Positions 35,640-48,300 of a DNA stretch of 64,000 bases are shown piece by piece. Where the stretch lies: positions 4,588,001 to 4,652,000 of the forward strand of contig OY754464.1 of the NCBI GenBank assembly GCA_963575645.1. Reading direction: 5' to 3'. Below the pieces are notes generated by a model, which worked only from the letters and a program-made list of their open reading frames with translations, was not told the DNA's origin and did no database searches. Position 1 is the stretch's first letter, and the number at the start of each line of letters is the position of its first letter. Origin of the DNA: Xanthostigma xanthostigma. Taxonomy: Eukaryota > Arthropoda > Insecta > Raphidioptera > Raphidiidae. Made by a program: the position numbers and the translations under genes.

Positions 35640-36010
35640 CACCTAGTAGATGTGAGACATAGAATCCGAAATTCTTGTTACTAAATTTTACCCTTTCAAC
35701 TAACGAAATTCTAGTGACTAAATATAACCCTACAACTAACTTTCCGCCTGTAACTTTTTGATTGTCGCTTTTAACAAAAAACAAGTTAAGTTCCAACGCA
35801 TACACAAAGCAAGCGTCACGCGCTGTCATCTAATAAAATACTAGTAATTAAATTTCGCCCTGTGATCTAGATGTCGCCTTCATCTAAAGTCATGTTAATT
35901 CCAACGCACACAAACGTAACGTTCTTTCATAAAACGTCGTCCCATATAAGTGTTATTCCCCACTAAACGGTGCTATATGTTTCACATCAAATATAAGAGT
36001 TAAGAGGCCT
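35640..36010. repeat. Dispersed repeat, CAAAGCAAGCGTCACGCGCT family, copy 2
   Basis: Same family as 22290-22570, with AACTAACGAAATTCTAGT at the left and TGTTTCACATC at the right. It lies in the intergenic region. Confidence 0.6.
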
Positions 36011-36685
36011 TGGTGCTTGATGCAAACCCTCTCCTGCCGTCGATGATTTTTTTAAAATCCCGCCTATACGATTATCTGCATCTAAAAAATACTGTTAACT
36101 GAAGGTTTATTATTTGGCCAACCCTAACCAGTGCACCATTTACGAAAGGTCGTCCCATTGCAGTCCTGATGGGAAGCGGTTCGAACTCGGCTCAGACGTA
36201 GAACTGGAGGCTGTATACAGTATACTTATAGGTACATGGTTTAGGGATGCTCAAAACATCGTTGATCATCGAATTATCAAAATAGATGTAAAAATATCGA
36301 AACAAAAATATCAGTATTTCAAAAATAGATATTTTAAGTAGTTTACTGGTATATATTTAAATTTAAACATATCATAAAACCTAAGTTGCCCCAAGGGCGT
36401 AGATATTTTTTTTTCTTTAATGCAAAAAAATCAATATTTTTTTTAGTTTTATATCACACAAGAATACTCACGAAGGAAGGCAAAGCAAAATATTAATTCA
36501 CAAACCAATATTACAAATTGTTTTTCAAGAAGTGTTTCTAAAATGTATTTTTTAGCCAGGTATTCGTATTATTTTCATTTTTTTATTATTATGATCCTGG
36601 GAGGTTATTACCAGCATTACGATATGATTAAACTTAAGTAGGTAGGTTATTAAAAAAAATGAAAAACATCGATATTGATCGATAG

Positions 36686-37334
36686 CAGTGGCGGATCCAC
36701 GGGGGGGGGTCGGTTCCAAACCGGGGGGGTTTGGAACCGACCCCCCCCCCCCGATTTTTGATTCTACGGAAGGGGGGTTCCGTAGAATCAAAAATCCCAG
36801 ATTAAAATCTTACTGCGCGATAAAAAGAAAAAGCTTTTCATGTTTTTCATGAATTCTCCGCAACATTAATTCTGTCGGAGGTTAAAGACTTATCTGAGAA
36901 ACACTATGGGGCAAGAGCGTCTCAATGGACTTGCTTCTTTAAACATTCATGATCTAACTGAGGACGAAATTCTCCAAACTTTTTTTCAAAAAGCCTCGGA
37001 AATTGCAGAATACATTAAAATCAATGTAGCTTTGGTTCACTCGAACTATACAAAAACGTGCTTATCATCCGTTTGGGAGTTGCAAGGCACTTTTGTCACC
37101 GCGTACCTAACTATTATTGTAAAGATAGAATTCATTTAATTGTATTTCATATAAACGAGTGTGTTGGTAGAATTGACTTGAACTTCGCATGTACATAATA
37201 CACTATGGAATAATTTATATACCTATATAAAATGATCTCAAAAAACTGCATATCAGTTAGAAAAACATTTTTCACAAAAGGAGTAAAAATTTTTCAACCC
37301 CCCCCCCCTTGCCGTAATTCTGAATCCGCCACTG
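36686..37334. mobile_element. hAT element remnant with C-terminal transposase fragment
   Basis: Ends CAGTGGCGGATCCAC and CTGAATCCGCCACTG, with the 8-bp duplication ATCGATAG (36678-36685, 37335-37342). The plus-strand frame from 36906 begins MGQERLNGLASLNIHDLTED, which matches the hAT dimerisation region (family knowledge: this block lies at the C terminus of hAT transposases). A G/C-tract hairpin occupies 36700-36755. Confidence 0.85.
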
Positions 37335-39331
37335 ATCGATAGAGTAATAACATCGATGCGTGCACATCCCTAGCTTAGTTCACGCAAAGCCAGAGTGAGC
37401 TATCTCGCGATGAGCTGATAATAGATTTCATATATCTTATCAAAATTAACAATAAAGATTTAAATTGGAGCAACGTCTAATTTGAGTGAAGCCCAAAATT
37501 TAGTCATTGAAAAGTGTAGGATCACTTTTCAATGACTAAATTTTGGACTTAGTTCAAATTTTTTTTATTTACATAAACACGCATCACTGAGACTGTATGC
37601 GCTATAAATTGAAAAAAAAGCTACAAATTTATTATTTTTAGTAAAATATCTGTTGGTATTCGTAATGGTACAGCTATATTGCAGTTTTCGATTCTCCATA
37701 AAATTCTAAAGTCAATTTGTATTAAATTGAAATCAGGCCCTTATATGTACGATGTACATATTATTGTAAAGTAAAACAAAAGAAATGCGATTTTACAAAT
37801 CCAATAGTAATTTCCTTGTCAGTTGTCATTTTAAACCGTATGAGCAACAGAGACAGCAAAGTAGGCGCAGTATTCGTATAAACAATCCTAACTGATTCCA
37901 ATATAGCCGCAATAAATAAATATAAACTTATTATGAAGCGAAAATCAACTATTTTATAGAAGATAAGGTATAGTATGTATCTCGAACGTAATACTATTAT
38001 TCCTCTTACTAAATATTTAGATCAGCGTTCATAATTTAAGCCATTGTTTTTCAAGTTCAAAAATAGATTAATTAATCAAATTGCAAAAAAATGACATTTG
38101 CATAAAAAAGTGAGATCAAAATTGAATTGGTGATATTGGCGGCGGAAAGGAGGTTTGGGAGGACTAAAACCCCATCCCCTAAGTATCGTCAAGCCCCTCA
38201 AAATTGTGAACTAATCAAATGTAAACTATTTCTTGATAAATATATCTTCTTTTGTTAACAATTCGTGGGCCAACCAGCTCACATAACAAATACAAATATT
38301 TTCAAATAAACGTGCTAAGTTATGCAGCACTCATGACCCCCGAGACCTCGGACCCGCGTCTGAGTCCATTTTGAATAAGGGTTCTTATAGGAGTAAGAAA
38401 TCATCAATCGAATATTATTATGTCGCTCCACATGTTGCTTTACTTTAACACAAAGATGTTAAAATTATCTGATTCGTTATCCATTAATTTAGAGATCAGT
38501 GATTCATGTTCATTTTGCACAGCATTGCCATCTATGAACGTTTCTACAAACTTATTAGATTTTTGAACAGAGATCTTTTAAATACTTATTTGTAATACAG
38601 CATTTCAGTTCAAGAACTGAATATTTTTACTTCATGCATAATATAATAGTAATATAAGTAGTATAAATAGTTTTTGCATCCTGCCTTAATTTTTACTGTC
38701 AATAATGAACAAAAATTATTCATGAAAATAAATAATGTCTGTAAAAATTAAAGGATGCCTTCTATGGTAGTTTTATTTCAAAACTCCAAAGAAAAAGAAG
38801 GAGGATAAATTTTTCTACAAATAAAACAGAAAGAACACTGAGTTTTTAGAAATAACTAAAAAAAATGCTAATTAACTACCAATCTCACCCACATTATAAT
38901 CACAGATTATAATGCATTGGCTGTGTATCAATATTATAATGTTTTATAATATTTTTCTAAAGCAATGTGTCTACGTTTTCAGTGAATAATTATTATAATT
39001 TACTTTTGCATTAATAAATTTAGAATTAAAACTTAATTAATATATATGCTAAACATTATATAATTTTATATTTGATATATTTTTTAAATAAGAAATATTT
39101 TAAATTGAAGATATTTCAGTTTGTATTTCCCGCTTTACGCACTCTACCATAAACAATTCGAACCTCGCCCTTTCTCCTACTACCAATAAGCGCACAATCA
39201 CAATGGTTTACTATAATCCTTCAATCAAAAGTCCATTTTCCTTACAGAAGTAGATCATTATTTGTAGAATAGTTAAGATAGATTAAAATTCGTACTTTTA
39301 AGTTTAGTATTATTGATAGTGAGTGTTTATT

Positions 39332-39351
39332 ATGGAAGAATATGATTATGG
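39332..39351 (+). CDS. Hrb27C: Hrb27C alternative first coding exon A
   Basis: The ATG opens six codons (MEEYDY) plus two bases (GG), followed by a strong donor GTAAGTAAT. The two bases complete a Gly codon with the A that begins exon 2 (GG|A), giving MEEYDYG before KLFVGGL. The short acidic leader resembles the start of Drosophila Hrb27C (acidic residues, then RGKLFVGG). Confidence 0.7.
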
Positions 39352-42300
39352 GTAAGTAATTTTTTTTGTAAATTCGATAGTTGGTAACGGCGCAATGTTG
39401 CACATCCTTTGTAAGTGGACGGAAGTCGAGTAGCTGCCATTGCTGTCTGATGCTTGTGTAGTGTAAAAACCGGCTAGTGGTCTATTTTAGTGTTTTTATT
39501 GGTTTTACAAGTTATGCGAGGTCCTCAAGACATGGATGACGATGAAAAGGGGTATTTATTTTTCACACTTTATTATGTTCATATAATTTTATAGTTCTTT
39601 AAAGCAAATATGAGTGAATTTTGGATATAAGGTCACGACATGCAAGGCTTGGCATAAGTATCATGTTTGTTGTGTATTACTCCGACGTTTTTAGTGCTGA
39701 AATAATCAGTTTTGGCTATTTTATATGAGGTATTAATGATAATGAACATTTGTTTATGCGATTTTTTTTTGCAATAAGTGATTTCCATATACGTGGAAGG
39801 TTCATTTGGTTTATAACCGGCTTGTAAGCGGCCAGCGACCCCAAGCCACAGCAATTCAGCGTTGTGTACGGTCAAGGAATACCTACTATTGCACCTAATT
39901 GTCCACTATCGTATACTGTTCAAGTCACGTTGATTATGAAATGTTGATATTTTCAAGTTTTTCTTCGTGTTGAACGTCAAATCATGTTATTATTGTTTTA
40001 TTTTCCGTAATGCAGGTATAATTAATAAATTACAAAATAAACGGTTCATTTTTTTGTTCCTTTTACTATGTAAAATCTATCCATATTTTTGTAATTTGTT
40101 GTGCGTATAATAGTTCAGCACCTATATTTATAGACTTTGACGAATCTCTTTTTTTCCCTTTTTTCGTAACTGGAAAGATATTTTAATGGATTAAAATTAA
40201 GCGGGAAAATATTCAGTTAGGTAACTAAAATTTGTATAACACAAATTCTGAAAGGTAATGAAATATAAATTAAAATAAAAAAAATACCTGTATCAATAAT
40301 AATTGCAACCACAGAAGTTTTACTCGTTAATGTCATTGAATAATATACTAAAATATTCATTTAACTTTCAGCCTAATATCCACATTTACATATTGTAAGC
40401 AATTTACAGGCGTACCTATTTTTAATGCAGTTTATTTTTTATCTAAGTTTTTTAATGTCGAAATCGTTACCGTGATTAACCGCTTTCACTTAATTAGAAA
40501 ATTACATTTCTTATTTTTAGCTTTGTTTTCATTTTAACTCTTATCTCTCAGAAATGAGAAGTCTAAATGGTTCTGATTGTATCATGTACTTTTCGTTGAA
40601 TCTAAAATACATATTGCATATATTAACAATTTTAAAGAAACATATTTAAATGATGGTCATTTTCAATTTGTTCTTTAAACTATAGAGAGATTGGTTTAAT
40701 AAGTGTACTTACAAAATAAACATGTAAAAAGGTTAAAACTTATTCGTTTTTTAAGAAATTAAATAATTCGCAATAGTTAATTTAAATGCAGATATGAGCT
40801 AATTTATATAAGATATATTATCAATACAGGTATTAAGTACTAAAACAACACACAGAAAAATGGTATATGATGATAACATTGTCAGTTATTAATGACGTCG
40901 CCTATAGAGGTACTATTTTACTCGATTGTGACTAATTTAATAAAATCAAAGACTTGGATTTACATATTATGGTTTTAAGTAGCTGTTAAGTCTGGTTCCC
41001 TCCGCATGTTTTAGCGTAGTCAATGTCAAAGTGACGTAGTAATCCTCAAAACCAGCGGTTGAACACTAAACTAAGAGCTGAATAATAAATATCGCGTGCT
41101 GTCGCCATAGTAGATTGTCGAGCATTGCCATCTCCCCCAGTTTTCTAACCCCAAAACTATCACAGAATAACGCAGGTAATGACCAAAATCCGTATAAATG
41201 CATATTTTTAACTTCCTGGTATTGAAAACTTAAAAAAAGGATAAGTTTCGGTCAGATTACGAAACAAGTTTCGTCGGTTTTTCACGTTTTGGAGTCCTAG
41301 GACGCTATTCTGACTATTTTTGGATTGACGTCCGTATGTATGTGTTTGTGTGTGTAAACGATCGTTATTTATTCGCGAGATTTCCTGTAAAATCTACTTT
41401 TTTGCAGTCTTTTTTGATTAAATAAAAGACGACGGCTGGACCGATTTTTATAATTTTTTCCGGATCAAAATGACGTTAACAAGTTTGAATTGACACCCTA
41501 ATGAAATCCATATATAGTTTTTTATTCGAGAAATTTCGTGTAAAATCAACTTTTTTGTAGTATTTTTGTTTAAAACAAAAAGCCGACTGAACCGATTGTA
41601 ATGAAACTTCTTTCGGATAAAAAATACACTAACGCGTTTGAATTGACACCCTTATAAAATCGATATTATTTTTTATTTGGGAAATTTTGTGTAAAGACTA
41701 CTTATTCTGCAGTCTGATCTGACTATTAAAACATAATTTTTATTCTATTATTAATAAATTAAACTTTAGTATAATCACGTAACACTCAACTATACACCTC
41801 CCCCCTGCTTGACGCATCTTGACGTATATGCCTTGGGTTCCCATTTGTAACGTCAATAAACTAGAACAAGAGACTCAAACACCGGATTTTTGAGCTCAAA
41901 ACCCGAACGAAGTTGCCAAAAAAATTCTTGTTTCACTAATGAAATTAAATATTATACTTTGTTGTAATTTATTATATTTATTATTATAATTAACTACTAC
42001 ATTAAAAATTGTATTAGAGAATTAGTATTTATAGATTTTTACAATCTTTAGCGCACATTAACGTAAAATATTAAAGTATTATATAGAATTTTTTAAACTT
42101 TTATTTAGTTATATCTCTATTGTCTTTGGTTATTAAAATCAGAAAAACCAAATAATAACTCTTTCTTTTTTCCAATAAGCAACAATGAATCCTTTCGAAT
42201 TAAAGAAACTAAATTCTGCTAAGCGTCTATTGATAAAATTGAGCGGAAAACTTTTAAAATCCTTACTGTAAACAAAATCCCGCTCGGGCATCTTTAAAAA

Positions 42301-45300
42301 GTAAACAAATCCGGAGGAACCCGAACGGATGACAACCTTATCCATTTCCCTCCCTTATAGACCACCACGTGGTTAATGTTAGCCCAATAGTAAATGCAAG
42401 GTGACAGGAATTATTAATTTACACTCAATGTAACATGAGATTGTTGCAATACCTATTCGTAATATAAATAAATGTTTTTATTTCTGCTGAAATTTTTGAT
42501 AATAAACTCTGTAAGTAATACGAGTCAAGTACCTATCTATAACTAACTGAGACTTTAAGCCAAAACAGCTTATGTCCTAATTTTCGCTAATATTTTCTGT
42601 GACCTCAAGATAGGTATTGAAACACTAATCTATGAAACTAAAAACGAATGGTGTATAGTTACGTACGTTAGAAGTTATACATCTTTGGCGTGATTAAAAA
42701 CTTATTTTTAAATTGCGTCTTACCAAATCTCACCGACGGAGGGATCTTATTTTTTTTTTTAAACGCATCACTTAATGAACGTCCTCTTAGACACTACGCG
42801 CCTGCGAACATGGTCTCTATCCTCCTCACTCAGTGAATCGAAAAACTACTACAACGATATATGGCCATTAGTATGAAGGCCGCTGCACACGAGGCTAGAA
42901 ACGCTGCTAGATTTGCCTACTAGTTTTCTAGCACTGGTTTTCTTGATTGCTGCTATGTGCTCGCTTCACACGAGACTATACTTTTTAAGCTTGTTTTGTG
43001 GATAGACATGGTGCGCGCGCAGTGACAGTTCGAATATAAACACAGAGCGAAACGTGTCTGTTGTCTGACTGAACAGAATGACGCCATGTTGGTTTGTGGG
43101 CGTTTATAGAATTTGTTCAAATCGCACACATGATAAGATACTGTTTCCTGATTGGTTCTTGCTCATACCTAGCGAGGAAAATTGTCCCTGTTCTAATTTT
43201 AGAACCTATCTTGTGAGTTAGCAGGTCAGCCCGTAGTGACGTCATTTCCAACTTCGTACCCAGCCTACCGGCCAGCAGAACTCCTAGCAGCGTTTCTGTA
43301 AGGCTCGTGTGCAGCGGTCTTAAGTCAGTGGTCGCTACATCTGTTATGTTGGTAGTCTGCGAGCAACTTTTTCCTGTTAATTTTGATGCTACAGTGCGCG
43401 CACGCGCACCTTAAAAACTCGCTCGTATCGTTTCTTCCTCGCGCCAAAAGAAGTATACAACTCCAAAAACACTTTTCTGAAACTGCAAATTGAAAATGCG
43501 TTTCAAAACGGCTTATTGACCCTTCACTGGGTGTGGGTAAAAAAATGAAGGTATGAAAAACTCGACATAAATGGTTTTGTCCTGATACCATAGACAAAGA
43601 TAATGATACTAAGAAGTACGTTATAAAACAATTCGAACGTGTCGGTGGAAGTAACAAATTAATGTTTGAAGAAATATTTGACCAGACTTGGAATAGAATC
43701 TATTGCTTGCGAAGTGTTCATTAATAAAATATTAAAAATGACAATGCAAAACTATGCTTCGTACTGCCTGTAATGAAGAAAAATTTACAGTGAAGATTGT
43801 TTTCCGCGCATAAAATGTTCAAGTTATATTTTTATACAAAGGATCAGTTCCGGTTTGTAAATACAGTGTAATATATTATAGCGAATTTGAAGGGTTAAGA
43901 GTATTCGTCCCTGCAAACACCCCCTGCAACCTTCATCTCAAATCTTTTCCCCTCGCCTAAAAACGGTTCGCGCTCTCCCGACGCTATTTTTAAAGCTAGG
44001 GGGTTCTAGTAAACGCCAAATGAAAGACAAAGAATCAGACTACAGATCCTTCAGGTGAATTTTTTGAAAAAAATTCCTGAAAAAACTTACAACCTTTTGA
44101 AAAAAATAATAAGTTACGTAATATTTCACACGTAGGCGAAACTGTTTTTCAAAAAATTCGCCTGAAGGATCTGTAGTCTGATTCTTTGTCTTTCATTTAG
44201 CGTTTACCAGAACCCCCCAGCTTTAAAAATAGCGTCGGGAGAGCGCGAACCATTTTTAGGCGAGGGGAAAAGATTTGAGATGAAGGGTGCAGGGGGTGTT
44301 TGCAGGGACGAATACTCTTAAACGGAGAGTAAAAGGAAGCAATATAATTTTACCAATAAGTTAAGTGAAAAAAATTTACGTAACAAAATTATAATCTGTT
44401 GACTTTGTCTTTTTTTTTACTATGCCAGTATTTTAATTGTATCTTTCGGTGTATTTTATTCATATCTTGGGATATAGTAGGATCGTCTTCGTTAAATAAG
44501 AGTATTTTTTCTAGTAATTTAGCGGCATGCAGAGCTTGTTCAATGGCTTGGTGGTGGCTCAAGATCATCCACTTCGTTTTGTTCATCGCCTTGTTTGAAA
44601 ATAATGTTTAAGTGGGGTCTAAATAATGACGTGTTGTTTCGCTATTAAGAGTGGTTGTTATAATATAAAAGGCTCGGAAGTTAGATGCGAATGCGGGCTT
44701 GCGCTTGTACAGTCTGTTGAAAAACTATAACAAACTCGCAACTCAACGAAACTACAATAGCAATAACAACTTGACAATAGCGTACTCGACTGCACTTTAA
44801 AGCAGGAAAGCGACTAGTGACAAAGGCAACGATCGATCACGGCCAATCACCGACGAGCGCACGTTCCGTGCAAGTAGCTGGGAGGTGGTGGGAGTATCAA
44901 CGGCTCTAAAATGTGCTGTTTGTGACCAACTTCCGAACTTTTTAGATCCGTGGCGCGTATTATACGCTATGTATAGTGTTTCAATTTATGGGTAGCAATG
45001 TAAACCAGACAAACCTTAACAATTTCTACGTTTTAAGGAGTTTTTATATAGATTTTACATTGTATAAAAATTTTTGGATTTGTTTTATTGTTTGAAACTT
45101 AAAAAGATTGAAATACCAGGAATGTGTTGATCATTTAAATTTTATATTATATTACATACGTCAGATCTTTGGGAGCTATTTATAACTAAAATAAAATTAT
45201 ACCTTGTTAATATACTGTTTCTAATAAAAAATATATAGGTATACATAAAATATATCACAAGCCTCTGCTATTTAATCACTCTAATAGGAAATTGCAGGTA

Positions 45301-48300
45301 ACTTACTTTTTACTCGTTTTTAGAGATCCCTGTGATCCGGGACTTTTTTCGGTGACGAAGTCGTTTGTAAGCATGTTAATATTACGATGCTATGTAAAAA
45401 TCGACTATTGTATTGTTTTTGGTAGAGGGCGGACAAGATAGCCATATTGGCTTGTCCGTACCCTAATAAAGAATTATTATTATTATACTCAATGTTTCTA
45501 ATAAATTGTAGATAGTAAAAACAAAAAACACGTGAAAATTGTACAAAATATTTTCTCTTCTCAACGATCATTTCGGACATTGTCTCAATAAATTTATCTA
45601 AAATTTTCGTAAGGTTACATAAGAAAATATTCTAGAAAAAACGCTGTCAATTTATTAAACACACGGTAATAATTATTTTCATAGCACTCCTTTTTGTCGA
45701 ATATTTTCTCATGTAAAATTTTAAATGACTATTGGAAAAAAAATGTATACCGATGAAAATTTGGCGATCCTAAAAGTATGTGGGCGGAGCCAAAATGCCG
45801 ATATAAATTTATTAATCGTGTAAGGTGATTTTCAAAATACTAGCGATGCGCTTTTGTTGCCAGTCATAGATACGCAATAGGACTATAATTATAGTTGAAG
45901 GACTTCAATGGGTTAAATTTTCTATTTCGATATGTTATGAAAAATATCAAATTACATTTTTTTTTAAATATGATGCTGTTTGTGTTTGCAACTAGCATAG
46001 CGAATGGTACACGATGTATCATTATGATAGTCACTTCATTAAACAGCACAGTTATTAGTTCTTGGTATTCGTTGCTCTCAAACGTGTCGTACTTTTAACC
46101 AAACCAAAATTAAACATATTTCATTATTAGGGTGGCTTACATTTTCAAGATAAAATTTCATTTGAACAAGTCGACTATATTAAGTTATCAATCAAAAATC
46201 GGAAGAGAACATTACTTAGTTTATTGGTGTTAAGCCTTAAGGCCGCTGCACACGAGGCTAGAAACGCTACTAGGAGCTCTGCAAGCCGGTAGGCTGGGTA
46301 CGAAGCTGGAAATGACGTCACTGCGGGCTGCCTTTCTAGCTCAGAAAATAGGTTTTAAAATTAGAACAGGGCCTATTTTCCCTGCTAGATTTGTTGCTAG
46401 GTATGAGCAAGAACCAATCAGGAAGCAGTATCTTCACGTGGGCACTTGAACAAACGCCCACTTGGCGTTATTCTGCTAGACAACAGACACGTTTTGCTCT
46501 GTGTTTATATGCTGTCACTGCGCGCGCACCAGATCTATCCACGAAACACGCTTGAAAAACAGTCTCGTGTGAAGCGAGCACTTAACAGCGATCAAGAAAA
46601 CCAGCGCTAGAAAACTATTAGGCAAATCTAGCAATGAATCTAGCAGCGTTTCTAGCCTTGTGTGCAGCGGCCTTTAGTAAACAAATCAAACGTTTATTTG
46701 GCTCCTCTTATTGCAAGCCTCCAGTATATGCACGCTTGAGATCAGATCATTAGCGATCCTGGTGGTTGATCGCCTGTGAGAAACAGGCGGATAGACGGAC
46801 ACATGAAGTGATTCTATAAGCGTTCCGTTAAAAAAATAATGTGAGTCGTCGTGGGGGGACGCCTGGTAGATGAGAAACATAAATTTAAGCGAAATTCTAG
46901 TTACTAAATTTCGCCCTGTAACTATATTTTGCCCTGTCATCTAGTTGTCGCCTCTAACAAAAGCCAAGTTATAATCCAACGCATACACAAAGCAAGCGTC
47001 ACGCGCTGTCATCTAACGAAATGCTAGTAACTAAATTTCGCCCTGTTATCTAGATGTCGTAACGTCCTCCCATAAGAGTGTCGCGCCAATTGCAAAGTTT
47101 TACTCGTCGTTACGTTTCAAGTTGCTTACTCAAATGTTCTGAAATCATTTGTGAAATTTAGCATAAGAAAATAAGTTTTATTACGGAAATTGGATTGCCA
47201 ATATGATAGAGAAACTGAAATATTTTTGTTTTCAAATAAATAAAATTGTCGACCAATTTTTTTCAGAATACATATTAACAAAAATAAAATTATAAATCAA
47301 TAATACAAAATATGACGTTTTGATCTGGGTTTAGATCTTCTTCAGAAATATCTAAAAATATAAAAAAATAATTAGTAAATTCTACTTATTTTATAATAGA
47401 ACGCAGAAGTTAACTGAAAAAAATTGGTCGACAATTTTATTTATTTGAAGAGTTCTATTCAGACGTTAATCAAAGATTTAAAATATTTATGTGTTCATAT
47501 TTTTTTTTCCAGAAAATTATTTGTTGGTGGCTTATCATGGGAGACATCGCAAGAAAATTTACAGCGATACTTTACGCGTTACGGTGAAGTTATCGACTGC
47601 GTTGTAATGAAAAACTCTGAATCAGGCCGCTCGCGTGGTTTTGGCTTCGTTACATTTGCAGATCCGGCAAATGTTGCTTTGGTTTTGCAAAATGGACCCC
47701 ATACACTCGACGGCAGGTGAGCATCAATATTATTGCTTCGAAAAAAAAATTGACCTTGTTTTATACTTAGGGAGGTTGATGCGTTACAGTCCCAATCAAA
47801 AGTAAGTCGAATTCTAAATGGGAACTTTATTACAAAAGGTTACAAGTCGATGATACCAATAAATTATTGTCATAAAGGCATAAATCAATTTTTTTTTTTT
47901 AATATTAATTATTTCAATATTTTACTTTATGGACTAACTTTTGAATTTTTTGTACAAAGTTAGGTTAGAAAAAATTTATTTATATAAATATCTGTATTTT
48001 ACATATTTTTTGCAATAAATAATTAAAAAAAACCGGTCAAGTGTGAGTCGGACTCGCACACGAAGGGTTCCGTACACTATGTACTTTTTAAATACTTTTG
48101 TAAAAGAAACAAGAGAGGCGCTATAACAATATGTAACCAGTGGGAGTATGCAAGTAGTTCGAGAATTTCAAGGCGTGAAATTTTACATAATTCACCCGAC
48201 GTTTTTATATTATAAACACTTTTTTAACAAAAATTTCTTATAGAATAAAATAATATAAAGTTTTGATAAATACACCATTATATCAAATAACAATGTTATA

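Larger units (their letters stand above)
31165..39331. other. Intergenic region between the CHSY1-like gene and Hrb27C
   Basis: About 8.2 kb without a recognisable gene. Holds the hAT-like MITEs 31472-31723, 32218-32770, 33301-33690 and 36686-37334, the long palindrome 31967-33090, the 320-bp MITE 34896-35215, the dispersed repeat 35640-36010 and a small hairpin at 37470-37565. The stretches 33760-34890 and 37570-39300 show nothing I can name. The Hrb27C promoter must lie at the right end. Confidence 0.6.
43863..45064. mobile_element. Tigger/pogo-like element with two nested MITEs
   Basis: Left end ACAGTGTAATATATTATAGC, right end ATATAGATTTTACATTGTA. On the minus strand 44586-44389 encodes 65 residues containing ALHAAKLLEKILLFNEDD, read as a fragment near the transposase C terminus. 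A TTAA hairpin (43899-44317) and a TA-flanked MITE (44661-44962) inserted into it. The sister copy is at 5679-6710. Confidence 0.6.
39552..47512 (+). other. Hrb27C intron 1 (about 8 kb)
   Basis: 39600-42870 shows mostly unique AT-rich sequence, apart from the dispersed repeat at about 41340-41700. The rest holds two 440-bp MITEs (42876-43322, 46239-46674), a Tigger-like element with two nested insertions (43863-45064), a LINE-like AAT tail near 45460-45485, a dispersed repeat (46870-47110) and an inverted repeat (about 47226-47452) ending 60 bp before exon 2. No coding exon seen besides the two first exons. Confidence 0.6.

Noticed and set aside
35539-35829. 96-aa minus-strand open frame
   Set aside because: It covers a dispersed repeat shared with 22290 and 46870, without conserved protein sequence.
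36686-36790. G- and C-tract hairpin as a regulatory G-quadruplex
   Set aside because: It lies just inside a hAT terminus and is explained as part of the element's subterminal hairpin; no gene is near enough to suggest regulation.
42139-42345. 68-aa minus-strand frame in Hrb27C intron 1
   Set aside because: The composition is moderately protein-like, but I recognise no family and see no splice partners, so it is not called a gene.
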